Shown piece after piece: positions 12,501-25,180 of a DNA stretch of 64,000 nucleotides. The notes below the pieces were generated by a model. It was given only the letters and a program-made list of their open reading frames with translations, did not search any database and was not told where the DNA came from. The stretch comes from Lethocerus indicus (lineage: Eukaryota; Arthropoda; Insecta; Hemiptera; Belostomatidae): NCBI GenBank assembly GCA_019843655.1, contig JACDQD010000006.1:5510034-5574033 (forward strand). Direction: 5' to 3'. The position numbers and the translations under genes are program-made. Positions within the stretch are counted from its first letter, which is position 1. Every line of letters begins with the position of its first letter.

Positions 12501-14789
12501 ATTGCCGGCGAGGGGAAAGTGTCGCGGAAAATTTTAAAGGGACATTTAAGTTAATAGATAGACCGTCAAAAGTCACTGAACCCGATTATGTCGTTTTCTT
12601 TAACAGCCTTTGTTAAAAACGATTTTCCATGTTTATCAGTGTAACGGAGAAGGTAGGCAGAAGTTGATAGGAGGAGACGATATTTTGTGGAAGACGGATG
12701 TAGACAACAAAGCGGGATGGATTCGTAGAGGTGGGCGTAATTAGTGTTAGTCCGGGCCACTCTTCCCGGATAGAAACACCAGGGAAGGCTCTTAAAATTC
12801 TCCTTATTACTCTAGACAACGCCGCTCTCAACGCCGGTCTCTTCTGAAACACTCCTCGGCCCCCTAATAGGGAACAAACTTTGTTATCTTTTCTTTCCTT
12901 TATTTTTTTTTCTCTGTTTTGTTTTACGCTCCCTGCCCGCACTTCTGGGCCTAACACGAGAATTCAAAATACACCGGGTCATATAAAAATCGATAAAAAT
13001 ATTTTGATCTTGTTACAGTATATGGAAACAGTTGCCCGACACTATATGTTCAGACTTATGCCACCCTAGGAGGGCGATACCACCGACCGGTGATTTGCCT
13101 GAAACGTTCGACTCTTGTACGATCAGACATAAAATAGATAGAAATAAGAAAACATATAGAAGAAATGCAATACAATATTACGAACAACTGGTTTGAGAAT
13201 CGTAATACCAATAGAAATAATGTTTAATGCATTCAATCCTGCAGCAGTGGTTCATATCTGTTGGGAGCCACAAATATGGTACACTGACCATGGATATGGT
13301 ACATAATTCTTGGTTCGTTATATTAACAAGAGCGAACTGAAATCTAACGTGCGGAAGAATATTTTCCCAATTCTAGGAAAAACACCAAAAGTTCTCATGA
13401 AAATCGATGTAAACTTATTTCGTTCAATTGCAAGTGGAATCATTTTTGGCTCGGTTACGTCCACCAAGGTCCAATATTCACTGAAAAAAATGTCATCGAA
13501 CAATGATTTTATCCGTATCATTTTGTATATTGCAAGCGCCACCTTGGGAATTCGAGTCCGGCACCGTTTAGAAACTTCAATTGTCCGAAAGCAGTACCGC
13601 TCTATATAAGTGTTAATGGTCTAATAGGCCGATGAGACATTACACCTGGAAGGGCCCCATTAAAGGGCCTATGTCGAATTCGGGCCCTCCTTCCTGTCGC
13701 CGGTGTGCTCGCGGCGAATTTCCATTAGTTGATTGGCTTCCATTAGATTTCCCCGCGCTGCCGTTACGGAAATCGTATTTCAGTGCCCAACTGCCCCCCA
13801 CCCTAACAGGGAGTCTGTTTGTCCCCCGAGCATCGAGAAAACTTATATCTGGGCTGGTGTTTGAATTATTCCAAACGGATTGGGAAAACCGCGGGACATG
13901 CTACAGGCGAATATGAGAAAAGGCTAAAGTGTAGAATTTAATACAGCGAAAAATGATTCATTGTTTTATGAGTTTTTCTTAATTTTAAATTTTTAGGCTA
14001 TAGATAGATAGGTAGCTCGATTGTGTCTATATGGGGGATCCTCATTCGTTGATTATTCCGTAAATACACAAATCATAATTCTACCATCGTCTGATTATAC
14101 ATTATCGACTAAAAATCGGGCTAAAAGTATTAATTTGTTTGTTTATTTAATGTTTTTGTTTTTACTTCCAAGAATTTACAATTATGGTTTAATAAATCTG
14201 GGTTGGACTCACAAAATATATAATCTCATGATTCAAAAATGGGATTACTAGAAAGTGTAGAGGTAACTCCTAAAGCCAATTCTATTACCAATTTGGAACT
14301 CAGTGCAGAATCAAACTCTTGCGAAAATTACGGACATGAACTAGAAATTTCATTAGTAAAAAGTAGTGGCAAGGAATAGTTAAAAAATTGATTACATGAA
14401 AATTATACGTTTTCCGCCTACGCAGTACACGAAATAAGCTGATACATGGTATCAGAAGTTGGTACAATTTCCGAATCGCAACGCCGAATGTAGCCTGAAA
14501 GAAAACCCCGTCTAATATCGAAAGCCGGTTATTTCGAGACCCTTTGACTGCAGAGCGTAAAGATTATTTTGGCGAATAAATGAAACGGTTGGTTTGATCC
14601 GTCGGCTTTATAAGTTCGGGCACAAGTAACAGGTCCTATTTCTAACGAGAGGGGATGAAAGTTGGGCCTGTTTTTATTGGGAGAATTTGACCACGGCATT
14701 TAATCTGTGCAGGTCCCAATCAGTCCCAGAAAACGAAAAAACAAAAAGCTTATTATAATATTAGTTTCCCAAATAGTTATAAATATCAT

Positions 14790-14793
<4 letters not shown>

Positions 14794-14835
<42 letters not shown>
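14794..14835 (+). repeat. (TA)n microsatellite
   Basis: About 42 bp of uninterrupted TA repeat. Confidence 0.95.
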
Positions 14836-14839
<4 letters not shown>

Positions 14840-16007
14840 GATAGACTTATGTAGTCACGTTTTTTCTGCTACCACAGGCGAATTGAACCTTAGCAAACGT
14901 CAGATAGAAAGAAACACACATTACATTCAAATTTATATAAAGCTTGGTGAGGGAAGGTTTTCACCCATTTTATTTTACGTTGTCTGTACCTTTTTGGATT
15001 ATAAAAACTAAAATTAATAGAGTGCACACACTATTTAACAAACATAAGAGTAAATTAAATATATAAAGATATAGAATATTTATTATTTAATAATTATTTT
15101 ACAATTTAGAAAATAAAAGTGACGACAATTAATTAAACCCGCAATGCATAAATAATTAGTCATTAAGAATGGAACATTTCTTGACAGAATAAATATTTAA
15201 TTTTGCTAGTTAATAATTAATATTGTCAGTGATGAGCGGTATATTATTTTGTTGGAGTGAAAATTCGTTTTAGCGAAGACGAAAACCAATATTTTCATGA
15301 TCTTTGATAGTGTTTAAAATCATTAGGTAATAGGCAGATAATCGCATCGTCCGAACCCTCCTGAAGAGGACTAGACCCGAGCATAAATCAAGTACTATTG
15401 ATTCTTCCATCAAAGCTGAAACCGTAACTCATTCGAATTTTACATTTTATTTTTCATAAATATGAATCAGTTAGGTTTTTCCTGTTCTTGAATCTTGCAG
15501 GTGTGTATGTTACAAAACTCCTTCAATAAGTAAATTCGTTTCCTTTCGGATGTTCACCTGAAAATTACATAGTTTTACCTACCGCTGAAAAATAAATATT
15601 TTAAACGGAATATCTATCATTTCTTTTAAGATTTGCAAATCAAAATTTTTAAAATTTAGAAATAATAAGGGTGCGTTCTACCCTAAAAAAGTAAACAGCC
15701 ATATGCTTCATTTCATTAATTTGATCTCTATAACATTCAGTAATAAGGTTTAAAACTGCTGCTATATAAATAGTAAAAAAATGATAGTTTATTCCACAGC
15801 GTAAGATTAGTATTGACAAAGGTACGAAAGCGATGTATTATCACTTCCGTTTTATACTTCCCGGCGTACACTAACCGTTTAAGTTTTGACAACATACCTG
15901 AGACTTGTCGCCCGACGTTTTGGCTCCCACCTAACAGTTTATTCGAGCCACCCCCTCACCAAGTATAGGCCGATAGTACTACACGTACCGGCAGTAGTAC
16001 TAGTAGT

Positions 16008-16035
16008 GGAGGCGGTGGCGGCGGCGGCGGCGGTG
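16008..16035 (+). repeat. (GGC/GGT)n trinucleotide repeat
   Basis: GGAGGCGGTGGCGGCGGCGG-type run, followed 100 bp later by a GA/GATA tract. Confidence 0.85.
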
Positions 16036-16140
16036 GTAGTAAATAGTGGCTTTCACCCGCGCAATTGGCACTGTGGCGTCATAGGCACGGGGGGGGGGGC
16101 TTTGCGCTGGAGACTTAACAGTGGGCGAGATCGAGAGTCG

Positions 16141-16223
16141 AGAGAGACGGAGAGAGAGAGAGAGATTGAGGCTGCGAAAGAGAGAGAGAGAGAGAGATAG
16201 ATAGATAGATAGAGAGAGAGTGA
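16141..16223 (+). repeat. Compound (GA)n-(GATA)n microsatellite
   Basis: AGAGAG runs interrupted by TTGAGGCTGCGAA, then about four GATA units and another GA run. Confidence 0.9.
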
Positions 16224-18158
16224 GTGAGGGGGACAGACAGAGAGTCAGTGTTACTATGGGGGATGTTCCTGGTAACTGAGAGGGGTTCCTAGGGGAGGGG
16301 CCTCCCGCCACGTTCGCCGCCAGAATGCGCACCCAACCCGACCATCACACCCTCCCAAAACCTCTTAATTCCCTCATACAATACCAATTAGAATGTTTAC
16401 ATTAAGCATTTTTCATTCGTATAAAATAAATTAATGACTGATAGTGAAAAAATATTACATTATGTAAATCTATAAAAAAGAAGTATACTAAACACAAAAA
16501 TATATTAACGCAGTACTTCATACACTACTGAAATAATGCATGCGTTAGAAAAAAACACAAAATTATGAGTAATCAAATGTACCAGATAGCCGTAAATTAA
16601 TGAGTTCCATCGTCATTGACAGAAGGCCAATACGGCGTCTCTAATACTAACCGGCAATACACGCAAGTAGTGCGGGCGTAGTATCGGTGCTAGAATAAAC
16701 GATGTAGGAAAAAATTAAAAATAATTTTAATTTTATTAGATGTTGTATTAAACGTTCGCCTGTGCCACAGTATAAGTACAGTGATGCGCCTAGTGGTGTC
16801 ACAATATCTGTGCGGACAGGATGCTTGCTTCGTCGGCAACCAAATGCGTTATATCATCAATATTCTGATGGAATGTTATTGGATGCTGTTGAAAAGCTCA
16901 AACTCGTTTTAGTTGGTAGTTTTTTCAATATTTTTCTTCAGATACTGGAATTCTCGGTTTCTCTTCAACTCCTATGTTGAGAATATCGCAGCGTTTCGAC
17001 CGCCTGTATTTAACTGTTTCTTTTACTTTTACACCACTTTCGGCCTCTTTAATTTCATTCAACAGAGGATCTCATCTCTCGCTCGTTAAATAAAAGTTTT
17101 TTATTCTTAGTATTATTCGTTGACAAGAGGTCGTAGCACTTCTTCCTGTACAATATATTACTAACGAAATTTTCCTGCCTTTTTATGAACGAAATAAAAA
17201 AAATAAAACGTAAAATATATTAGCACAAAAACAAACCGATTTGACCCATCCATACTCGCATAATGTTAGTTCCACGCCTTACGATGATGGTACGATCCGG
17301 AAACAAAATGGTCGATTATCATTTCATGAAAATAATTCAGTTATATATTCCATTTCGTCTCGAAACCGATTTATGTTGTTATAGCGATAATTAAACCCAG
17401 CCTATCATATTTGATGGGTATATTATTTCATTGGAGATTGTATTGAAATGGAAGTTCATTTTGTCATGTAGAATCAGATATGGGTTTTGTAGTGACTCGA
17501 TACTATAAACAACGACAATATCCTTCTACATTGATACGTGATCTACGGAACTTAGGAAACTGTTTGACGGAAGTACGGATACTAGATTCATAATACCAAG
17601 TATTGTATTTATTATAGATAATGCTCCATACACCTATCTAGAAATAGATTCTATCCATTTCACGCTCGCAAAATGACCATATGTGGAAAATAGCACCTAG
17701 TATCCAGACGATCGATCGAGTACCGGCGTAGTAAGCTTTTCCGAGTTGAAGTGAGTTTCGAAACAAGCAGTAAATAAAAGAAACTAATATTATGAGATGT
17801 AAGAGTTGTGAGAAATAGACGATGTCCCCTCAAAGACGCTTTCAAATTGCGCTTTCAAGCTCAAAACAATAGTCCGGTCAAAACAAGGCCCGTTTTAATG
17901 TTTTCAAACCTCATCATCGCTGTAATTGGACGGAGGAAAAAATAAATACATAAATATCGCCGGAACGAATCAATTACCCGACTCTGATTTTCTCCTTGCC
18001 CTGGCCGACAAATGAATCAACTTTATTCGGGCCGTTGTAATTAGCCCTCTCCCGGGGCCCTCCGCTTTACATTCGTAATGAGCGGTGGCCCAATTTGTAA
18101 TTCCGGGTTGCGGGCGATCGCCGCGGGGGTGAGTCGTGAGGGGTCGGCGTTGGCGGAT

Positions 18159-18184
18159 GGGGGTGGGACGGGGGCGGCGCGGGG
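18159..18184 (+). other. Potential G-quadruplex
   Basis: Four runs of 3-5 G on the plus strand separated by 1, 2 and 6 nt, within a larger G-rich stretch (18080-18185). The fold is predicted from the pattern only. Confidence 0.5.
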
Positions 18185-18409
18185 ACTGTCCCATTTTGTT
18201 TGAACCTCTCGTTACCAGATTGAGCCCCATCCCATCGGAATTCCGGTTCCAATTTATATTTCTCCCCCTCCCCCCCCCATCGCACTCCCTTTGACTTTTA
18301 CCGTCAATAATAAAAAATCCCCCTTTCAGTTCCGAGATGTATTAAATCCGCCCCCCGAAGAAGAATATCGAAGATCGAATGTAAAACAATCTTGTGGAAT
18401 TGTAAAATA

Positions 18410-18751
18410 AATACCGTAGATTTCGTGTGTTTCTGTCTCCTCTCGCTGGTTGGGTCTTTTGCTAGACCTGTTTCAGTGTTGTTAGTCACTTTTGGCACTT
18501 TGGATGTTTTTTGGGCGTCCTTTGTCACTGTCATTTGTACTGTGTCTTGTCCTGGTAGTGACACTAGTAGTGGTAGTAAGTGGGAATGTTCAAAAAATAC
18601 CCGCACAGTACAAGTAACAGTGACAGTGTAGTGAGGACGCCCAAAAAACATCCAAAGTGCCAAAAGTGACTAACACCATAGTGAAGATGGCTAGCGGCCG
18701 AAACCGGTCTAGCAAGAGACCAAACTTGAGACACACGAAATCTACGGTATT
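18410..18751. mobile_element. Repeat family copy C: foldback with two inverted terminal modules
   Basis: Left end AATACCGTAGATTTCG and right end CGAAATCTACGGTATT are inverted copies flanked by TA. Each arm continues through the CTCTCGCTGG / GGTCTTTTGCTAGACC region and the CACTTTTGGCACTTTGGATG segment toward a centre near 18560-18600. The right arm keeps about 20 bases (GGCTAGCGGCCGAAACC region) that the left arm has lost. There is no palindromic CTCF-like module. The short frames here on both strands are repeat-derived. Confidence 0.78.
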
Positions 18752-21700
18752 CCAACCCCTTGCATACAACAAAACAGGTATTTTGAACTGTAAAATAAAT
18801 GTTTTAAAATGAATTAAAAACAATAGTGCTAAAAAAATTGAATATTCGCGTAATTTGACGTTTCTGAATTTATAATTGTTGCCACATGAAATTCTACAAA
18901 GCATTTGTATTGTTACAAAGTTGTAGATGTTGATATAAATTTTGTTGAATATAATATGTCCTTTAATGCCTAAACTGTGTTAAAAAAATATGCAATTTGA
19001 AATAATTATACCTGCAACAAATTATGCAATATATAAAAATAATTGTGGAAATGGATTACCTTATTGTACGGGGTAAAAAATTATTTATTATATATATCTC
19101 ATATAAATGTTTCAGTTTCCCTCAACAAAACGAAAGAGAAACTGTAAATTGACATTTTAATAAAACCAGTGATTTAGGAAATACAATTGTCCTGTTAAAC
19201 AATAAATAAATCTTTAGGAGTTCATTTTGACTGAAGTTGGTTGAACTCAACAGCAAATAAAAAATTTTATTCTATGATGATTCTTACAGATATTATTAAA
19301 AAGTATTGTATCTTTTATTACATACATCCTGTTTTCATTCCATACAATACTTCTTTCCTATTCAAATTTAAATAGGTATAAGATGTTATGAAACTGGCCC
19401 TAAATATATGAGCAATATGTCCATTTATAAGATGTTTATAAATTGTTTTTATCCATTCCTGGAAGTCTCTAAATATGTATGAATCATATTTACAATTATG
19501 AATTATTTGTGACACGAATTAAATGTATAATTATAAATTATTTGTAACTTGATTTATATATAAGACTTTCTGATAAAATTGCTGCGCTATCTATCAAGCC
19601 AAGTAAGAACTAAGTCTTGAGAAACCGTTGCATACTCTTCTACATTGAAAACAATCAAAGTTAATTTTATGAACAAAATATGAACAGTACATCGTAATTA
19701 AAATTGCCAAATTTAATTTAAACATAAATTCTTCACCTTAATTAATGATAATATCAGTAATGAAAACATTGTGGAATACTAATACCAATAGCTAATTCAA
19801 ACTTAGCCAATAATTTTATTTTGAACCCTAAATTTCTAGAAAAGAACAATCTACTGATGAATCTTAAGAATAATTCATACATTTGTTATTTATTTATATT
19901 TCCTATTTGAAACACTTACAAAATAAATATCTGCCTTGTAAAATAAATTTAGGATAGGCCAAGAAACTAGATTTGACTACATATTTTAATCATATGTCAA
20001 TTTTAGTTATATAATGAAAATAATATCAAAAAGTAATTTATATATATATTTCTTCCTATAGAAGAGACAAACATTTTCTGTAGAGAAAATGTAAATGAAA
20101 AAATAAATCATTCATGAAATGTTTTTATTCCTCCTTTATTGTTCCAGTTGAATTTCTAAATTATGAAAATACTTTTCAAAAAATACGTACTAAATTATAA
20201 AAGAATAAAAGTAAATTATTTTATCAACATTCCACCACCTTTTTTAATTAGTATTATATTTTGGGGGAATAAAAACTATTTTTTTCTGTAACCATTGTTT
20301 TACTGCATTTAAGTTACTAACTACAGAAATCTTCATTTACCATCAATTGAAGATAACTTCACTATATTTGTTCAATTTTCACTTAAACCGTAATATATTT
20401 TATGGTACATGCATACCATAAATCTAAAAATAGATTAGGTATAGTAGATGGAGTAAATAGCGTAAATTCTGTGGTCACAAGCCAATCTAAGTAATGTAAA
20501 CTAAATTGTGACCTCTGTTGGTCACAAAGAGGCCCAAGATTTGATTCAATATTTTTTCATGCTTAAGTTATTACTCATCAACAGGGATAATCACTGATAC
20601 TCGCGAGAGTATCACGTCCCGTTGTATAAGTGATGACGTACTCAGATATTTACTGCGAAATATAAACTATTTTAAGACACCTGTTCCCCGGTATTATGCC
20701 AGGGTTTGGAGTACCAAAATTCATTCCATCTTCTGTTCTTCCTTTCTCCCTCTTCGATATTTCAGTGACACCCCGCTAGGAGGCGCCACTGGCACTGACA
20801 TGTCCGCCATATTCATCTACTGACGTAAGGACAGTCGTCCTTCAATCAATCATCTATATATATATTTTGCAATGAATATGAAGACAATTATTTTCGTTTA
20901 TAAATATTACTTTACGCCCCCCACGCCGTAAAAAACCTCCACTTTTTGAAAGAACTCGATTTTATCCTTCCTGTTCCTATATATGTTGTTTTATACTTCC
21001 ATCCTATATATAAAAATTGGAAACAAACCCTACAGTTTTATATTTAGTGGAAATAAATTCCGCTAGGATAAGGATATTTTGTTTATTAAAAGTTCGAACA
21101 ACCTTCTTTTCCAATGGAATTTTGAAAATACACCTCCTCAAGTTTTTCATTGCATCCAAAAAGATTTACTCGGGTCTCCAAGTTGACAATTACTTTCAGT
21201 TTTAACGCGGCAAGTTTTTGCACCCCGTTTGAAGACGAATTTGCACCTAACGTTGACGCAATTATACACTTAAAATTCCTGCCGGCAATTTTTTGCCGGA
21301 AATCTTTTATAATAGAGTTTGTCAATTTTTTTTATTTTTTTGGAAGGGGGAAAGAATTAAATGCAATATGACAACCTGTCATCGGAGACATCATCACTTG
21401 GGAAGAGCATCCCCCTTCATGCATCTCAATCGGTAACCCTGTTTAGCGCGTTATTGATTTATTTTTTATAACCCTGTCAAAATAAAGGGCCCACCATCGC
21501 CTTGTATAGATTAGGGCCGGGAATAATTACCCCATATTATTACCACATAATTGGTATCCCAATATAATTATTAGAACATACTGCCTTATATCACCCGTAA
21601 GACGAATTCAGTTACTACAGGTATTCACGTTCCGTTAATTTTTGTAAACGGAACTACTATAATTAGAGACTGCGTACACTTTTCAGTGAGGACAAATTAT

Positions 21701-24700
21701 TTTCTTATTGCATTAATTGAAATACTTCAAGTTTATTGGCGGAGTTTTTGAAAATATTGCGAATTATAAAGAAATCTGAAAAGTGAGTATACTGTGTATA
21801 TTGGAAAATACAAATTCTACGTATTGATAGCATCGATACTTAGTAACGTCTTTCATTACTGGGGCAAAGTTATTTGAATTAAAAGCATTGGGGAGCGGAT
21901 AATAATATTCTAGGGGGACAATGTTCTAAGCAACTTTTCAAACTTCTGTTTACGTCAATGTACACAATTTATTATATATTTCCATATAATACATTCTTTC
22001 AGCTTAATTCTAAGTCCAAAGCATTTTTTTAAGACTTACATGCTATGTACATATTTTATGCTACGCATAATTTTTTTTTGCAAAAACTAATAAGAAAAAC
22101 TTCCATATAAAGGGCTGCTGCCTTCAACATTAAATCAATAAATAAATGAACTGAGAACAAAGTAAAAAGTAATCTAGAATCCACTCTAATATGTGTATAT
22201 AAACTTTATTCAATCGTTTCCGTACAATTAGAACTTATCTCGAGACTGAAGAAACTTTTTGGCCAAATTTTTTTCTTAAATCAAAAACATCAATAAACCC
22301 ATACACCGTCACTACTTAGATATATTTCATTCCTAAAACATTAAAAAATAAAAAAACATATCCTCATTCTGAACGTATTTCAAAATAATTAGCCATTTTT
22401 TCTACTTTTTTAATTTTTTTGTCTCTATTTATATGGCACATAACACATCACATGTACACAACGATTTCACGATGAATCTATGACTTTTTTTTGTCTAAAC
22501 CAGTAATGATAATCCTATATGTTGCAAACACTTGAGTTTCAAACTAAATTTCAAATTCACAATGCACACTTTTTGGCCCATTTGTTGAAAATAAATTATT
22601 TGAGCTGCTTTTTTTTTACTGATAATCTATTCAGTTTCAGTCATGATATTTTGTAAATATCATCCGGGTAGTAATTATTGTTGATTAAATATGTTTTGCA
22701 AAGAAAGAAAAAGTACAATGCCGTTAAGTACAAATAAAAAAAAAGGAATAATCAAAATTCAAACAAACTAGCCTAAACTGATAATTGGATTCTTCAAAAA
22801 CATTTGACCTAGAATCAGTAGACAAGCAATTTTAAATTAATGGTAACCATAATCACCACATAAAGAATTTGTGAACTTTTACCAGTTCTGTTATACAATT
22901 GGAAAATAAAAGATAAAAAGTATTTGCAAAAATTGTATTCGGCGAATTTATTTTTTTTATTTTTTTATCCTCATTATCTGACTACATTTTAATTTAAATA
23001 AGGCACACAATCAATGCGATTACTTTTGTAATTTCAGCTGCGGTATGTTCGGGTTAAAATCATTTTCCCATAATTTTATCTCAAAATCTAGCCCAAAATC
23101 ATTTGACAGTGGTCAAATTGAGTCAACCATTTATTTTTCATTTATTATTGATAAAATCACAGAAAGCTTTTGAACTGTAACAAAGAAAAAGAATCCAGAC
23201 TTTTTTGAGTCCCTCTTATAACATTTATTTCATCTAAATCATACTGGTATAATGTTAACAAATAACACAGATAGCCATATGAAGCACCACTTTTTTTAAA
23301 TTCAGCTTTGCCTACAAGTATCATAGTTATTTTTGGTTGAATCAACATGTTTAAATTCAAATATATTCATTATTTTTGTCAGTAAATACACTAAAAACTA
23401 TTCTTTTCTGTGATCTTTAACAATAAAAATACCAAACAATTAACTCTTTTACTTTCTTCTACCTATAAGTTTACATTGGCACTTTTACATCGCTCTATCC
23501 TACTTATACGATTCTAAACCAATCTTGCTAACACATTCTTCACTGTTTAGATTTGCTTCAGAGCGGATTTTGTTTCTCAGTTTAACAAATTTAACTACCG
23601 ATTTCCATTTATTATAAACTACACCATTATAATTCTCTAAAAACAATGTTACATATCCTACATTTATCCTAGAAAACATTGCCTAGTGATTTCAGTTTTT
23701 TTGCATTTACCATTTATTGTTATTATTTAAAAGAAACACTTTATTTTTTATAATATTTTTCATTACATCTTTTATCTGAAAGGAAAAGATCACAATGTGC
23801 TTTCCATTTCTTTGTACAAATAAAATACACTTTTAAAATTCAACATTTAAAAAAACAACGAATATTCTGTATTTGAAAAAACACTTATTTTCAAAAATTG
23901 ACTATAATATTATTAACTTTTTCTAAAACACAAGAGTACAATTATATGAAACATCGATAGCTTTATTTTCAACTCCTAGTAAAATTTACTCTCCCCTCCC
24001 AAAAACTTGCACAGGATGAAAAATCAAAAAATTAATTCTACCGCCATTATAATCGATACTGCATTAATTTCCAACAATTTTACTAGGACTTTTATTAAAC
24101 ATGGATCTCTATTTGACATCGATCTAAAGCAATAAAATTAAAAATAAAATGAAACTCTATAAGAAACAAACTTATTCACACCCCTGCTACAATAAGCACT
24201 TCTTGAATGTCTAAATATTAATCTTTTTTAACCTTTTTTTTCTGGATTTTTTGTAATATATTCTTCTTATATTTATATATTTTATACACCCCCAAGATAA
24301 TTATTTTATTTCTTAATTTGTACAGATTATAACAACACAATATTTACAAAATTAGACTTTCAGGGGGCAGCAGGGAAACCCGTAAGTTTCCCCTTTTTAA
24401 AATATTTCATTCATTATTGAGCCATCTATATTCTTAAATTGGCTTGCCAAATATTTCTTTTTAAATAATAAGATATCTCTTACAAATTAAATTATTATAA
24501 TTGGTATTGGTCAATTTTTATCTCACACCAAGGCGATTAGAATTTGCTGTATTCAAATCAAATTTGACTTTCGAAAATCATTTACGTGTACATTTATGAA
24601 ATAATTAAATCACGTTTGAAGGTGTATGAAAACTTTAGAACAATTAAACATACTTGATAACTAGGCCAGATAACATGTCCAAATCAAATTCTCCAGTTCC

Positions 24701-24790
24701 TGTTATTCAAAACATACCCAAATAACCCATTAGGACTGCAGTATGAAGATTTATCATAATTACAGGTAGGAATTAATAATAATCCTAGGA
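18752..24790. other. AT-rich block without recognised gene
   Basis: Strongly AT-rich with long T runs and few CpG, unlike the flanks, apart from the motif cluster at 20.58-20.83 kb. Open frames are short and show no motif. On the minus strand many AATAAA hexamers occur, as in a long 3' UTR, but no coding exon could be tied to it. It may be a 3' UTR, an AT-rich insertion, or plain noncoding DNA. Confidence 0.4.
20583..20832. promoter_or_regulatory. Promoter-like cluster of factor motifs in AT-rich block
   Basis: Within 250 bp of relatively GC/CpG-rich DNA: ACTCGCGAGA at 20599-20608 (one mismatch to the TCTCGCGAGA promoter element bound by BANP), TGACGTA at 20634-20640, CCGCTAGGAGGCGCCA at 20773-20788 (close to the CTCF consensus, containing AGGAGGCGC), CCGCCATATT at 20804-20813 (YY1/Pho type) and TGACGTAA at 20821-20828 (CREB/ATF type). 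A hairpin TGATACTC/GAGTATCA spans 20595-20614. Such sets are typical of housekeeping promoters or insulators. No adjoining gene was recognised; the minus strand ATGGCGGACATG opens only 29 codons. Confidence 0.4.
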
Positions 24791-24799
24791 AGGTAGGAT

Positions 24800-25180
24800 G
24801 TATCATAATAGGAATCTGCAGTGATGTTAAAAGCCTTTGTAGATGTGAAAGACGTGCTGCAATCTGGAAATTATTTGATGAAACACCAAAAAAAGCAAGA
24901 AAACTATAGGCAGGGTTTTGGAATCTATCAAAAGAAACTTTTATTGAAAAAGGCTCTACTTGGATCAGCTTGGGAAAAACTAAGAGATTTTCAGGAATTA
25001 TATGTCATAAGTCTTGATGGGCGGATTAAATAGCATCTTGGCTGCATGAAAGGGAGGCCACTGGGATTTTAGTACCAAGAAGGAATATCAAGAAATATGA
25101 ATTCTATGCCAATGATTCGTTATCACAAAGGAAGTAGATTGGGCTAGGTACGAATGTGTTCAGCCATTAGGAAAATATGT
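24800..25180 (+). pseudogene. Coding-like remnant, unrecognised
   Basis: The plus strand frame 24821-25033 opens 70 codons with Lys/Gln/Leu-rich content (GNYLMKHQKKQENYRQGF and ending LYVISLDGRIK). After its stop, protein-like sequence continues with further in-frame stops (HLGCMKGRPLGF, SRNMNSMPMIRYHKGSR). A second plus frame reads RCERRAAIWKLFDETPKKAR, faintly like a BED/hAT zinc-finger start. The pattern resembles a decayed mobile-element or processed-gene fragment. I do not recognise the family, and it may be random. Confidence 0.2.

Larger units (their letters stand above)
9521..18409. other. No recognised gene; simple repeats only
   Basis: Microsatellites at 14.8 and 16.0-16.2 kb and a quadruplex-prone stretch at 18.1 kb. 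Open frames up to 114 codons (12613-12957, minus) carry no recognisable domain and overlap one another on both strands. Confidence 0.5.

Noticed and set aside
13540..13570. GAATTCGAGTCCGGCACC resembling a tRNA 3' end
   Set aside because: The T-stem does not pair and no A box or acceptor stem is present.
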